This document shows positions 35,274 through 42,109 of a stretch of 42,109 nt of DNA, piece by piece. Each line of letters starts with the position of its first letter. The stretch's first letter is position 1. The notes beneath the pieces are model-generated. The model did not search any database and was not told the origin of the DNA. It was given only the letters and a program-made list of their open reading frames with translations. The position numbers and the translations under genes were made by a program. Origin of the DNA: an uncultured Cryomorphaceae bacterium (GTDB taxonomy: Bacteria; Bacteroidota; Bacteroidia; Flavobacteriales_D; Parvicellaceae); NCBI GenBank assembly GCA_947311505.1, contig CAMZLL010000003.1, positions 1 through 42,109 of the forward strand. The letters run 5' to 3'.

Positions 35274-35513
35274 TTATTTTTTTACTTTGCATTGATGTAC
35301 TTTAATGATTTTTACGGGACAAACCTCCTTACATTGATTGGCTTTATCTTCATATTCATCATGCACCCTAACAGTGGCAAAACCTCGCTTATCCTCTCCA
35401 TTGACCAATATGCTTTTTCCATCTTTAGTTGACATACGAAACATATCTGGAGCTATTTCAAAACAATAGTTGCATCCGATACATTTATTTCTCTGTAACG
35501 TTACCGCTATCAT
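35274..35513 (-). CDS. Ferredoxin, single Fe-S cluster type
   Basis: 79 aa. Cysteines at 11, 14 and 17 (CIGCNYCFEIAPDMF) with a distant Cys65-Pro (CKEVCPVKII) give the Cys pattern of small [4Fe-4S] or [3Fe-4S] ferredoxins with one cluster; Cys61 and Cys75 are extra. A cytosolic electron donor. Its start codon overlaps the U32-protein stop codon (ATGA), so the two are translationally coupled and the ferredoxin is likely the dedicated redox partner (inference). Confidence 0.88.
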   Translation of the reverse strand: MIAVTLQRNKCIGCNYCFEIAPDMFRMSTKDGKSILVNGEDKRGFATVRVHDEYEDKANQCKEVCPVKIIKVHQCKVKK

Positions 35514-36748
35514 ACATCAGGATTTGGAATCATTTTATAAAGCTTATCGGTAGTGCGGATTCTGTCGCATTTAAAAGTCAACTGATCTCCTTTTACTGCT
35601 TCTTCTGCAGGTTGGCCATTGACATAAATTTCATCAAGCTCCATTTCTATCACTCCAGTTGTAGGACCAGTAATCAATATTTTATCTCCTTTTTTTATTT
35701 TTTGAGCCTCAACTAAAAACTCTGCTATCTGCGGTTTTGGATAATAATGAGCTCCTTTGGCGATGTAAACTTTCTTCTGAGTAGCTTTAGACCCACTACC
35801 GTCATGCCATTCTCCCATTTTCTGACCAAGGTAATATCCACTCCAAAAACCTCTATTGTAAACAGATTCTAGGCGTTCCATCCACCCCTTTACTTTCTCT
35901 TGTGAATAGGTTCCATTTTGCAATGCATCAATAGCTTCACGATATGTTTCAATAGTTGTTTTAACATATTCGGGAGCCCTTCCTCTACCTTCTATTTTCA
36001 AGACTTTAACTCCAGAATCCGCTACTTGATCAAGAAAATAAATGGTACATAAATCTTTGGGAGACATGATATATTGGTTGTCTATCTCTAATTCGTTACC
36101 CGATTCATTATCTATAACAGTGTAGGTTCTTCTACAGTTTTGCACACATGCACCTCTATTGGCAGATGAGTTATTGGAGTGCAATGACAGATAACACTTA
36201 CCACTTACTGCCATACACAACGCTCCATGACCAAAAATTTCTATCTCAATGAGATTTCCCGAAGGACCTCTTACGTCTTCTTTTGAGATTCCATCTGTGA
36301 TTTTTCGTACTTGCGTCAAACTCAATTCTCTTGAAAGCACCATAACATCGGCAAATAAGGCATAAAACTTAACAGTTTCGAGATTGGTAACATTTAACTG
36401 TGTGGATATATGCACTTCTACACCAGCAGTACGAGCATTATTAAGTACCGCTTGATCTGCAGCAATAACAGCCGTAATGTTATGTTCTTTAACTGCTGAA
36501 ATAAGTGTTTTTACAATAGATAAATCATGATCATATACAATGGTATTTAAAGTCAAGTAGGTTCGTACGTTATGACTGTTGCAATATTCTCCTATTTCTT
36601 TTAGGTCATCTACCGTAAAATTAGCTGTAGCACGAGCTCGCATATTCATCTGCTCAACGCCAAAATACACACTATCTGCTCCAGCCATCACAGCTGCTCT
36701 CATCGACTCCCAGTTTCCACAGGGTGCCATTAATTCTATTTTTTGCAT
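35510..36748 (-). CDS. Peptidase U32 family protein (TrhP/YegQ-like)
   Basis: 412 aa from MQKIELMAPCGNW. The ORF track begins 10 codons upstream, at the -7 element of the promoter, so I use the inner Met. Family markers are ELMAPCGNWESMRAAVMAGADSVYFG (the U32 start, quoted in part), HISTQLNVTN, and the Cys cluster GALCMAVSGKCYLS / RGACVQNCRRTY that ligates an Fe-S cluster in related proteins. U32 members YegQ/TrhP act in tRNA U34 hydroxylation and RlhA in 23S rRNA; 'peptidase' is historical. Coupling to a ferredoxin fits a redox RNA-modification role (inference). Confidence 0.88.
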   Translation of the reverse strand: MQKIELMAPCGNWESMRAAVMAGADSVYFGVEQMNMRARATANFTVDDLKEIGEYCNSHNVRTYLTLNTIVYDHDLSIVKTLISAVKEHNITAVIAADQAVLNNARTAGVEVHISTQLNVTNLETVKFYALFADVMVLSRELSLTQVRKITDGISKEDVRGPSGNLIEIEIFGHGALCMAVSGKCYLSLHSNNSSANRGACVQNCRRTYTVIDNESGNELEIDNQYIMSPKDLCTIYFLDQVADSGVKVLKIEGRGRAPEYVKTTIETYREAIDALQNGTYSQEKVKGWMERLESVYNRGFWSGYYLGQKMGEWHDGSGSKATQKKVYIAKGAHYYPKPQIAEFLVEAQKIKKGDKILITGPTTGVIEMELDEIYVNGQPAEEAVKGDQLTFKCDRIRTTDKLYKMIPNPDV

Positions 36749-36775
36749 TCGTTTTCTTTTTTTTAAAAGGGTATG

Positions 36776-36806
36776 CAAAGCTACAATTAAACTACAACTC
36801 TACAAA
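36776..36806 (-). promoter_or_regulatory. Promoter of the U32-ferredoxin operon
   Basis: On the minus strand TTTG is followed after 19 nt by TAGCTTTG, a full match to the Bacteroidota -33/-7 consensus and spacing. It lies 27 bp before the chosen start codon. Confidence 0.7.
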
Positions 36807-36894
36807 CAACTATTTTTCATCTCTAATTTAAATCTATTCGTCATTGTTTTTATTGTATTCGCAATATATAAATACGCTTTCTCAATAAATAAGC

Positions 36895-36902
36895 TACTTT
36901 TG
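36895..36902 (+). promoter_or_regulatory. -7 element (TACTTTTG) ahead of the orphan terminator
   Basis: Perfect TAnnTTTG on the plus strand with no ORF behind it; no clear -33 element. It would start a transcript of about 60 nt ending at the terminator that follows. Confidence 0.35.
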
Positions 36903-36908
36903 AATTAA

Positions 36909-36970
36909 GACAACAACACTACAACAACTACAATTACCGTTTTTTTCTTTGGAAAGGAACGGTTTTTTTT
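36909..36970 (+). ncRNA. Candidate short RNA between the U32 and clpX genes
   Basis: A C/A-rich unstructured stretch (ACAACAACACTACAACAACT) followed by a terminator, behind a -7 element. It encodes no recognisable peptide. It could be a small RNA or an attenuated leader of clpX. Boundaries are estimated. Confidence 0.35.
36936..36970 (+). terminator. Orphan rho-independent terminator upstream of clpX
   Basis: ACCGTT...CTTT-GG-AAAG...AACGGT folds into a hairpin with slight internal asymmetry and is followed by eight T on the plus strand. No plus-strand gene lies upstream between it and the divergent U32 gene. Confidence 0.6.
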
Positions 36971-37028
36971 GTGCTTCACATTTTTTTGCACATTCAAAAA
37001 ACACCAATAGGAATAGCGTTAATAGTTA

Positions 37029-37118
37029 GGGCGTGTCCCATCCGGGTCGGGCTATCCGCTATATCTTCCAAAGCTTAAAAAACAGCTTTGGAAGGATGCC
37101 GCTTCTATCCCTCACGCA
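37029..37118 (+). ncRNA. Structured repeat copy 1, flavo-1-RNA-like
   Basis: Begins GGGCGTG and ends CTCACGCA, closing as GCGTG/CACGC. Conserved inner blocks are GGGCTATCCGCTATATC and GGATGCCGC. The tip hairpin is CTTCCAAAGC/GCTTTGGAAG. Copy 2 is nearby in the opposite orientation with a different but still complementary tip. From memory it resembles the flavo-1 RNA motif of Flavobacteria; I could not run a covariance search. Confidence 0.5.
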
Positions 37119-37175
37119 AATAACAAGAAAATTTATATCACATGAACTTCAAGAAAAAAACAATAAAAGTAGTAT

Positions 37176-37288
37176 CATTCGCAGCACTCCAAGTCGCTCA
37201 CGACAACCTGCGTGAAGGATAGGAGCGGCATCCTCCAATTTTTTCTATTGGAGATATAGCGGATAGCCTGACCCATCGGGGCACGCCC
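37176..37288 (-). ncRNA. Structured repeat copy 2, flavo-1-RNA-like, inverted
   Basis: On the minus strand it starts GGGCGTGCCCC, shares GGCTATCCGCTATATC and GGATGCCGC with copy 1, and has a tip of CTCCAAT/ATTGGAG instead of copy 1's CTTCCAAAGC stem. After CACGCA it carries a further GTCG-TGAG-CGAC hairpin and flank lacking in copy 1. It ends 96 bp upstream of the clpX start. The ORF-track entries 37033-37215 and 37198-37485 are shadows of these repeats. Confidence 0.5.
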
Positions 37289-37371
37289 AAAAGAAGAAAC
37301 TCAAAACGGATATCGCAAAAATGGGAGATAAAATATTTGCTCAAAACATCATTAAATTTATTAGGTTTGGG

Positions 37372-37379
37372 TATATTTG
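37372..37379 (+). promoter_or_regulatory. -7 element (TATATTTG) of clpX
   Basis: Perfect TAnnTTTG ending 5 bp before the chosen clpX ATG, so the mRNA would be nearly leaderless. It also argues against the upstream ATG in the ORF track. Confidence 0.45.
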
Positions 37380-37384
37380 CATTT

Positions 37385-38611
37385 ATGGCAAAACAAGATG
37401 TAAGATGTTCTTTCTGTGGAAGACAAAAAAAAGAAGTAGAAGTATTAATCGCTGGAATCACAGGACACATCTGTGATAGCTGCATCAGTCAGGCGGGAAA
37501 TATTGTGGAAGAAGAGTTTGGTCAAGCCAACAAATCAGAATTGGAACACAACCTTACCTTACTTAAACCCAAAGAGATACTCGCTCGCTTGGATGAGTTT
37601 GTAATCGGTCAGGAGGATGCAAAAAAGGTGCTTTCTGTAGCGGTTTACAATCATTATAAAAGATTACTTCAAGAAGAAGATGCAGAAGAAATTGAAATTG
37701 AAAAGTCAAATGTAATCATCGTTGGAGAGACTGGAACGGGTAAAACCTTACTTGCAAAAACGATTGCAAAAATGCTCAACATACCATTTACCATAGCAGA
37801 TGCTACTGTACTGACTGAAGCTGGATATGTAGGTGAAGATGTAGAGAGTATTCTTTCTAGGTTATTGCAAGCTGCGGACTATGATGTGGCTGCTGCCGAA
37901 CGAGGAATAGTATTTATAGACGAGATAGATAAAGTAGCTCGAAAGAGTGATAATCCTTCTATAACTAGAGATGTTTCTGGAGAGGGGGTACAGCAAGCAA
38001 TGTTAAAACTACTTGAAGGATCTACCGTAGGTGTACCACCTCAGGGAGGAAGAAAACACCCAGATCAAAAAATGGTACAGATAGATACTAAGAACATTTT
38101 ATTTATATGTGGAGGTGCTTTTGATGGTATCAAGCAAATCATTGAGCGAAGAATAAAAACACAATCTATAGGTTTTGGATCTAGCGATGGAATGGAAGAT
38201 GTAAAAGAAAATACACTTTCGTATGTAAACCAATTGGACATCAAAAAATACGGATTGATTCCAGAGTTAATCGGACGTTTCCCAGTGCTTACCTATTTGA
38301 ATCCACTGGACAAACCAACGCTTATCAGAATTCTTAAAGAGCCCAAAAACGCTTTGGTAAAACAATATGAAAAGTTATTTGCTATTGATGGCATAGCTTT
38401 AGAAATAACTGATGAAGTTATTGATTTTATTGTAGATAAAGCGATGGAATTGAAATTAGGTGCTAGAGGTTTGCGTTCTATATGTGAAGCTATCCTTACT
38501 GACGCAATGTTTGAAGGTCCTACTATGAATGTGACTAAATTAACAATAGATTTGACATACGCAAAAGAAAAATTTAATGAGTCTAAAATTAGTAAATTAA
38601 AGGTAGCCTAA
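37385..38611 (+). CDS. clpX: ATP-dependent Clp protease ATP-binding subunit ClpX
   Basis: 408 aa from [13 protein letters not shown]; the ORF track adds 16 hydrophobic residues upstream that are not part of the family. The zinc-binding domain has Cys8, 11, 30 and 33. The AAA+ domain has Walker A GETGTGKT (about residues 114-121), pore motif GYVGEDVES, Walker [10 protein letters not shown] and an arginine-sensor region near GARGLRSI. It unfolds substrates for ClpP in the cytosol. ClpP is not in the window, so clpX is separate from clpP here. sixA-like follows after 4 bp. Confidence 0.97.
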   Translation: MAKQDVRCSFCGRQKKEVEVLIAGITGHICDSCISQAGNIVEEEFGQANKSELEHNLTLLKPKEILARLDEFVIGQEDAKKVLSVAVYNHYKRLLQEEDAEEIEIEKSNVIIVGETGTGKTLLAKTIAKMLNIPFTIADATVLTEAGYVGEDVESILSRLLQAADYDVAAAERGIVFIDEIDKVARKSDNPSITRDVSGEGVQQAMLKLLEGSTVGVPPQGGRKHPDQKMVQIDTKNILFICGGAFDGIKQIIERRIKTQSIGFGSSDGMEDVKENTLSYVNQLDIKKYGLIPELIGRFPVLTYLNPLDKPTLIRILKEPKNALVKQYEKLFAIDGIALEITDEVIDFIVDKAMELKLGARGLRSICEAILTDAMFEGPTMNVTKLTIDLTYAKEKFNESKISKLKVA

Positions 38612-38615
38612 AAGC

Positions 38616-39101
38616 ATGTCTAAAAAACTATACCTTATACGTCATGCAAAGTCAGATTGGGACAGAAATACACCAAATGATTTTTTAAGACCGCTAAATG
38701 AGCGAGGGAAACGAGACGCTCCAAAGATGGCAAATTTGATTCTCAAAAATGGAACTACTCCAAATCTAATGATATCGAGTAGTGCAGTAAGAGCGAGATC
38801 AACTGCTAGACTGATGGCACATGAACTCAATTACAATATAGTGGACATTATTGAAACCAAGAAAGCCTATTTGCCGTTGGTATCTGACCTTTTATCAATT
38901 TTAAACACCGTAGATGATCGACACGATTGCGTTTACCTTTATAGTCACAATCCTGGTATTAGTGAATTGGTTCTTCATCTTAGTGGAGAGGCTATATTCT
39001 TGAACACTTGCTGTATTGCCGAGCTGGATTTGGTAGTAGAAAACTGGAATGAATTGAGCAAGAACATGTGCACACTCGTTTCTGTATATTCACCAAAATA
39101 A
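38616..39101 (+). CDS. Histidine phosphatase family protein (SixA-like)
   Basis: 161 aa. N-terminal catalytic motif LIRHAKSDW (RHG-type, His10 as phosphoacceptor), DFLRPLNERGKRDAP, and the second catalytic His in LYSHNPGIS (about residue 109). The size and motifs fit SixA, which removes phosphate from histidine phosphotransfer or PTS proteins. The start lies 4 bp after clpX, so the two are co-transcribed. The actual target in this organism is unknown. Confidence 0.88.
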   Translation: MSKKLYLIRHAKSDWDRNTPNDFLRPLNERGKRDAPKMANLILKNGTTPNLMISSSAVRARSTARLMAHELNYNIVDIIETKKAYLPLVSDLLSILNTVDDRHDCVYLYSHNPGISELVLHLSGEAIFLNTCCIAELDLVVENWNELSKNMCTLVSVYSPK

Positions 39102-39156
39102 CAATAAAACGTTCCTTATAAATCGCATTTTAAATTTAATTTGTCACTACTATTCC

Positions 39157-39894
39157 TTACCAAGATTCTATTTTTTCGAGCAATGCTCTTCGTCCAGTTT
39201 CACTCAGCGGTATTTCTTTATCGTTAATCAAGACCGATTTTGGCAAGATAGATTCTATATAATTGTAATTGATAATATACGACCTATGTGTTTTGAAAAA
39301 CATTTCTACTGGTAATTTCTCTTGCAAGGATTTCAGCGTTTTGCTGAGCATAAACCGCTCTGTTTTAGTATGTACTTTACAGTAATTGTCACACGCCTCT
39401 AGGCACACGATATCCTTGTATGCTACTTTTATCAATTTATGTTTTTCTTTGATAAAAATATGATCATCTTCATTAGAATTAACAACTCTTTTATTGGATT
39501 GATTTTTCCAATTGAAATAAGCTATATCTATGGTTGGTTTCAAATCATCTTCTTGGAATGGTTTCACAATAAAACCAAACGGTACGGTTTGTTTTACCTT
39601 CTCTATGGTTCGAGGATCTGTATTAGAAGTTAAGTAAACGAATGGAATTTTATACTTTTCGTTAATTTCTATGGCTACATCTATACCATTGAGTACACCT
39701 ATCAGATGTATATCCAAAAGGGCTATGTCAATTTCTTTTGATTTCAAAACCTCAAAAGCATCGTCTGCATTATCTACAATATCCACGATTGTATATTCTT
39801 TAGACGCTAAAACTTCCGCCAGATGATCCGCAATAAGCGCCTCATCTTCTACTATTAAGATTTTTAGGTTCTCGGAGTTTTTAGTTAATTTCAT
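39157..39894 (-). CDS. Response regulator, receiver plus LytTR DNA-binding domain
   Basis: 245 aa. The CheY-like receiver spans about residues 11-125, with acidic pair Glu16/Asp17 (IVEDEALI), phospho-acceptor Asp61 (ALLDIHL), Thr in YLTSNTD and Lys in FIVKPF. The C-terminal LytTR domain spans about 150-245 (YKDIVCLEACDNYCKVHT, FKTHRSYIINYNYI). It overlaps the histidine-kinase gene upstream by 14 bp, so kinase and regulator are a dedicated pair. Its targets are unknown. It is convergent with sixA. Confidence 0.92.
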   Translation of the reverse strand: MKLTKNSENLKILIVEDEALIADHLAEVLASKEYTIVDIVDNADDAFEVLKSKEIDIALLDIHLIGVLNGIDVAIEINEKYKIPFVYLTSNTDPRTIEKVKQTVPFGFIVKPFQEDDLKPTIDIAYFNWKNQSNKRVVNSNEDDHIFIKEKHKLIKVAYKDIVCLEACDNYCKVHTKTERFMLSKTLKSLQEKLPVEMFFKTHRSYIINYNYIESILPKSVLINDKEIPLSETGRRALLEKIESW

Positions 39895-41704
39895 ATCGTG
39901 TTATTATTAGTTCTGTTTTTGTTCCCAAGTTATTAGACACAGTAGTAACGGTGGCTTTTAGCTGTCTAGAAAACGATTTGATTAATTTACTTCCAAAGTT
40001 TTTAGGCGTATTTCCTATATCATAGCCATTTCCATTATCACTTACTATAAGTTGTAAAAACTCTTTTTCATCTTTTAAAACTATTTGGACTGTAGGGGTT
40101 TGCACATTCTCAAATGCATACTTGATAGAATTGGTATAAAGTTCGTTTACGACCAACGCAATAGGAATGGCAGTGTCTATGTTTAGCTTAATAGTATCCA
40201 CATCGAATTTGGTTTGTGTCTCATGATATCCATACGATGCGTCCAATTTTAAAACCAGTTTTTCGAGGTAAGTTTTCATTTCTACCCCACTTAAATCATC
40301 ATGTTCATAGAGTAATTGATGAATCAATGCCATAGATTGAATTCGCCCTCTACTCTCTTGAATTAATTTTGAAAAATCCTCATTTCCAGAAGCGTTACTT
40401 TGTAATTGGAGCATCGTTGATACAAGTTGTAAATTGTTTTTTACCCGGTGATGTATTTCACCGAGTAGCACTTCTTTTTCATTCAAGTTTTGATAAATTA
40501 TAGCATTCTTTTGATTCAGAGCTTTATTGTTTTTAAGCTTTTGCACGTACAAATAGATACCCCCCGCAATTAACAATAAAAAAATACCCAACCCTATTGA
40601 TAGCATTTTAATATTCTGATTGGCAGTATGATTTTTTTCTAGCTCTTCTTTTAAACTTAAATTGAATTGCGCTATCTCCTTATCTTTTTTTTCTGTCTCG
40701 TACTTAACTTCCATCTCCGCCACCTTTTCGTTGGTAGCCAATTGAAATATAGAATCTTTTATAACTTTTGATTTTTTATAATAATATAATGCCGAATCGT
40801 ATTGATTCAAACTTGAAAAAATAGAAGCATACATATCATAATCGTATTGTAAATCTTGATTAGCACCAAAATCCAATTTCAGTTTTGTACTATGCCGTAA
40901 ATCCTTCAAAGAATTTGCGTACTCTCCTTGATTTTGATGCAACACCGCTTTTGAAAATGCAATGGTCCAAAGCGTTTGCGTATCTTTATTTTTGATGGCT
41001 AAATCTTCTGCTTTTCTATAATAGTCCAATGCCAAATTTGGATTGGACTTGATGTATATTTTAGCAAAATTGACGTAGGCGCTTCCCAAATAATAATCAT
41101 TATGAAATTTTTTATAGATAGCAACTGCTCGTGTATAATTCTGCTCAGGAATAGTAAAATCTACAGTATCAATATAGGTATGATTAACACCAATAGAAAT
41201 TAGATTATTTGCCATACTCAAAGAGTCTCCCAGCAGTATATTTAATTTTAATGACTGTTGAAAGTACTCATTAGAATGTTCATAATCATATTGAAAATGA
41301 TAAAACCAACCTAAGTTGGTAAAGGTAAACGCCAATCCAGATGAATCTGAAATTTCTTCTTGAATCGTCACAGCTTTATGATAAAATTCAATTGCCTTAT
41401 TCGAATTACCTGACACTTCATAATAAACGCCTTTGTTGGTATAAGTGATTGCCAATTCTTTCCGATCAACATCTTGATTTAAAGCCTGAGCCACGTTGGC
41501 ATAATGCAACATAGAATCCAAATCGCTATAATAATATTCCCAAGAAACATCATTGAAATATTCGATTTTCTCTTGCAAAGATTTACCCCTTAGTTCTACT
41601 TGAAGTAAACTATCGAGCGTTGATGCCGATGCAATGTATCCACTCGTCAATATCGAGAACAACAACACATACTCCATTAAATATTTCTGAATAGTTCTTT
41701 TCAA
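39881..41704 (-). CDS. TPR-containing sensor histidine kinase (HisKA_2 type)
   Basis: 607 aa. A hydrophobic N-terminal export segment (residues 9-27) is followed by a periplasmic region of tetratricopeptide-like repeats (about 60-315, e.g. TNKGVYYEVSGNSNKAIEFY and LALDYYRKAEDLAI), a coiled coil (about 325-365) and a membrane segment (about 367-388). The cytosolic kinase has the HisKA_2 motif EIHHRVKNN (His418/419) and an HATPase with N box VNELYTNSIKYAF and G box VSDNGNGYD. It lacks PAS or HAMP domains. The TPRs probably sense a periplasmic protein or peptide (inference). It pairs with the overlapping LytTR regulator. Confidence 0.92.
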   Translation of the reverse strand: MKRTIQKYLMEYVLLFSILTSGYIASASTLDSLLQVELRGKSLQEKIEYFNDVSWEYYYSDLDSMLHYANVAQALNQDVDRKELAITYTNKGVYYEVSGNSNKAIEFYHKAVTIQEEISDSSGLAFTFTNLGWFYHFQYDYEHSNEYFQQSLKLNILLGDSLSMANNLISIGVNHTYIDTVDFTIPEQNYTRAVAIYKKFHNDYYLGSAYVNFAKIYIKSNPNLALDYYRKAEDLAIKNKDTQTLWTIAFSKAVLHQNQGEYANSLKDLRHSTKLKLDFGANQDLQYDYDMYASIFSSLNQYDSALYYYKKSKVIKDSIFQLATNEKVAEMEVKYETEKKDKEIAQFNLSLKEELEKNHTANQNIKMLSIGLGIFLLLIAGGIYLYVQKLKNNKALNQKNAIIYQNLNEKEVLLGEIHHRVKNNLQLVSTMLQLQSNASGNEDFSKLIQESRGRIQSMALIHQLLYEHDDLSGVEMKTYLEKLVLKLDASYGYHETQTKFDVDTIKLNIDTAIPIALVVNELYTNSIKYAFENVQTPTVQIVLKDEKEFLQLIVSDNGNGYDIGNTPKNFGSKLIKSFSRQLKATVTTVSNNLGTKTELIITRYEIN

Positions 41705-41724
41705 ATAAAGGTGGTATTAATGCT

Positions 41725-41732
41725 CAAATATA
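41725..41732 (-). promoter_or_regulatory. -7 element (TATATTTG) of the histidine-kinase operon
   Basis: Perfect TAnnTTTG on the minus strand, 20 bp before the kinase start; no -33 match at proper spacing. Confidence 0.4.
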
Positions 41733-41774
41733 ATAAAAATATCGACAAACATTTTAGGAATATCAGTAAAGACA

Positions 41775-42109
41775 GTTGCGCAATTAGACGTTTAATATGA
41801 GAGACTTCTCTTTCAATCAATTCTTCGCCACCAAAAACCCAACTCACTTATTATCAACAGGTAACTCATTAAATATTTTTCACTCTAGCCTCGAACTTAA
41901 TCAAACTTGGATTTTTGCATTGGTTTTCAGTAGCTCTTTGCAATCCTTAAACCATTAACCAGTAGAAAACAATCCAAGTTTGATTAAGTCAGAGGCTAGA
42001 GTGAAAAATATTTAATGAGTTACCTGTTGATAATAAGTGAGTTGGGTTTTTGGTGGCGAAGAATTGATTGAAAGAGAAGTCTCTCATATTAAACGTCTAA
42101 TTGCGCAAC
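41775..42109. repeat. Long near-perfect inverted repeat at the window end
   Basis: Arms 41775-41913 and 41971-42109 (139 bp each) are reverse complements with only two adjacent mismatches (41893-41894 opposite 41990-41991). The outer 118 bp are perfect. The spacer of 57 bp contains a smaller TGGTTT/AAACCA pairing. The right arm ends exactly at the last base of the window, so it may extend further or be an assembly fold-back. A GTG frame in each arm reads SWVFGGEELIEREVSHIK; it runs off the window on the plus strand. No transposase is recognisable. Confidence 0.9.

Noticed and set aside
37033-37215. 60-aa plus-strand ORF in the ORF track
   Set aside because: It lies in the structured repeat; its translation (HPGRAIRYIF...) is a by-product of the repeat, and copies in both orientations give similar spurious peptides.
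37198-37485. 95-aa minus-strand ORF running from repeat copy 2 into clpX
   Set aside because: Antisense to the well-supported clpX start and to the repeat; no protein-like features.
41775-42109. Inverted repeat as terminal repeats of a complete insertion sequence
   Set aside because: The 57-bp spacer is far too short for a transposase, and no target duplication can be seen.
1-42109. CRISPR array, rRNA, prophage or defence-system genes
   Set aside because: No regularly spaced repeats, no rRNA-like stretch, no Cas, integrase, capsid or restriction-modification motifs seen in any frame.

Overview
The window looks like chromosomal DNA from a member of the Bacteroidota, most likely Flavobacteriales. 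The evidence is low GC, a Flavobacteria-type division cluster ending ftsQ-ftsA-ftsZ-yqeY, a carboxypeptidase-regulatory-domain TonB receptor, a HisKA_2/LytTR two-component pair, little sign of Shine-Dalgarno sequences, and many starts preceded by the Bacteroidota -7 element TAnnTTTG. Both window edges may be contig edges; the right edge stops exactly at the end of a long inverted repeat.

Layout. (1) 17-17881, minus strand: a compact dcw cluster in transcription order mraZ, rsmH, ftsL-like, ftsI/PBP, murE, mraY, murD, a stand-alone MurD C-terminal domain, ftsW, murG, murC, ftsQ, ftsA, ftsZ, then yqeY and an outer-membrane protein. Most genes overlap or sit within a few bases. A good promoter and an MraZ-box-like TGGGN-N5-TGGGN repeat lie in front of mraZ. 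(2) 18200-25863, mostly plus: an acyltransferase, a CAU tRNA with terminator (minus), a HAD hydrolase, methylmalonyl-CoA epimerase and a secreted protein (both minus), an orphan oligopeptide-binding lipoprotein, bactofilin, a universal stress protein and ruvB. (3) 25924-33811, minus: a TonB-dependent receptor, a five-haem cytochrome lipoprotein, pyrH-frr-lipoprotein, a PolB-like 3'-5' exonuclease and ddl. (4) 33812-35206: an AT-rich gene-poor stretch with a decayed gene that the ORF track does not show, next to tRNA-Gln. (5) 35274-36748, minus: a U32 peptidase-family protein translationally coupled to a ferredoxin. (6) 36749-37384: a divergent intergenic region with an orphan terminator (possible small RNA) and two inverted copies of a structured repeat resembling the flavo-1 RNA motif. 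(7) 37385-39101, plus: clpX and sixA-like. (8) 39157-41704, minus: a TPR histidine kinase and LytTR regulator. (9) 41775-42109: a near-perfect inverted repeat with 139-bp arms.

Together the dcw genes make lipid II (MurC, MurD, MurE with the meso-DAP-type DNPR motif, MraY, MurG), polymerise and cross-link it (FtsW, PBP) and run the divisome (FtsL, FtsQ, FtsA, FtsZ). Ddl supplies D-Ala-D-Ala from a separate locus; murF and murB are not in the window. I see no CRISPR array, rRNA, intact transposase, prophage or recognisable defence system. The least explained items are the stand-alone MurD C-terminal domain, the paired MraZ-like boxes, the clpX upstream region, the decayed gene by tRNA-Gln and the terminal inverted repeat.
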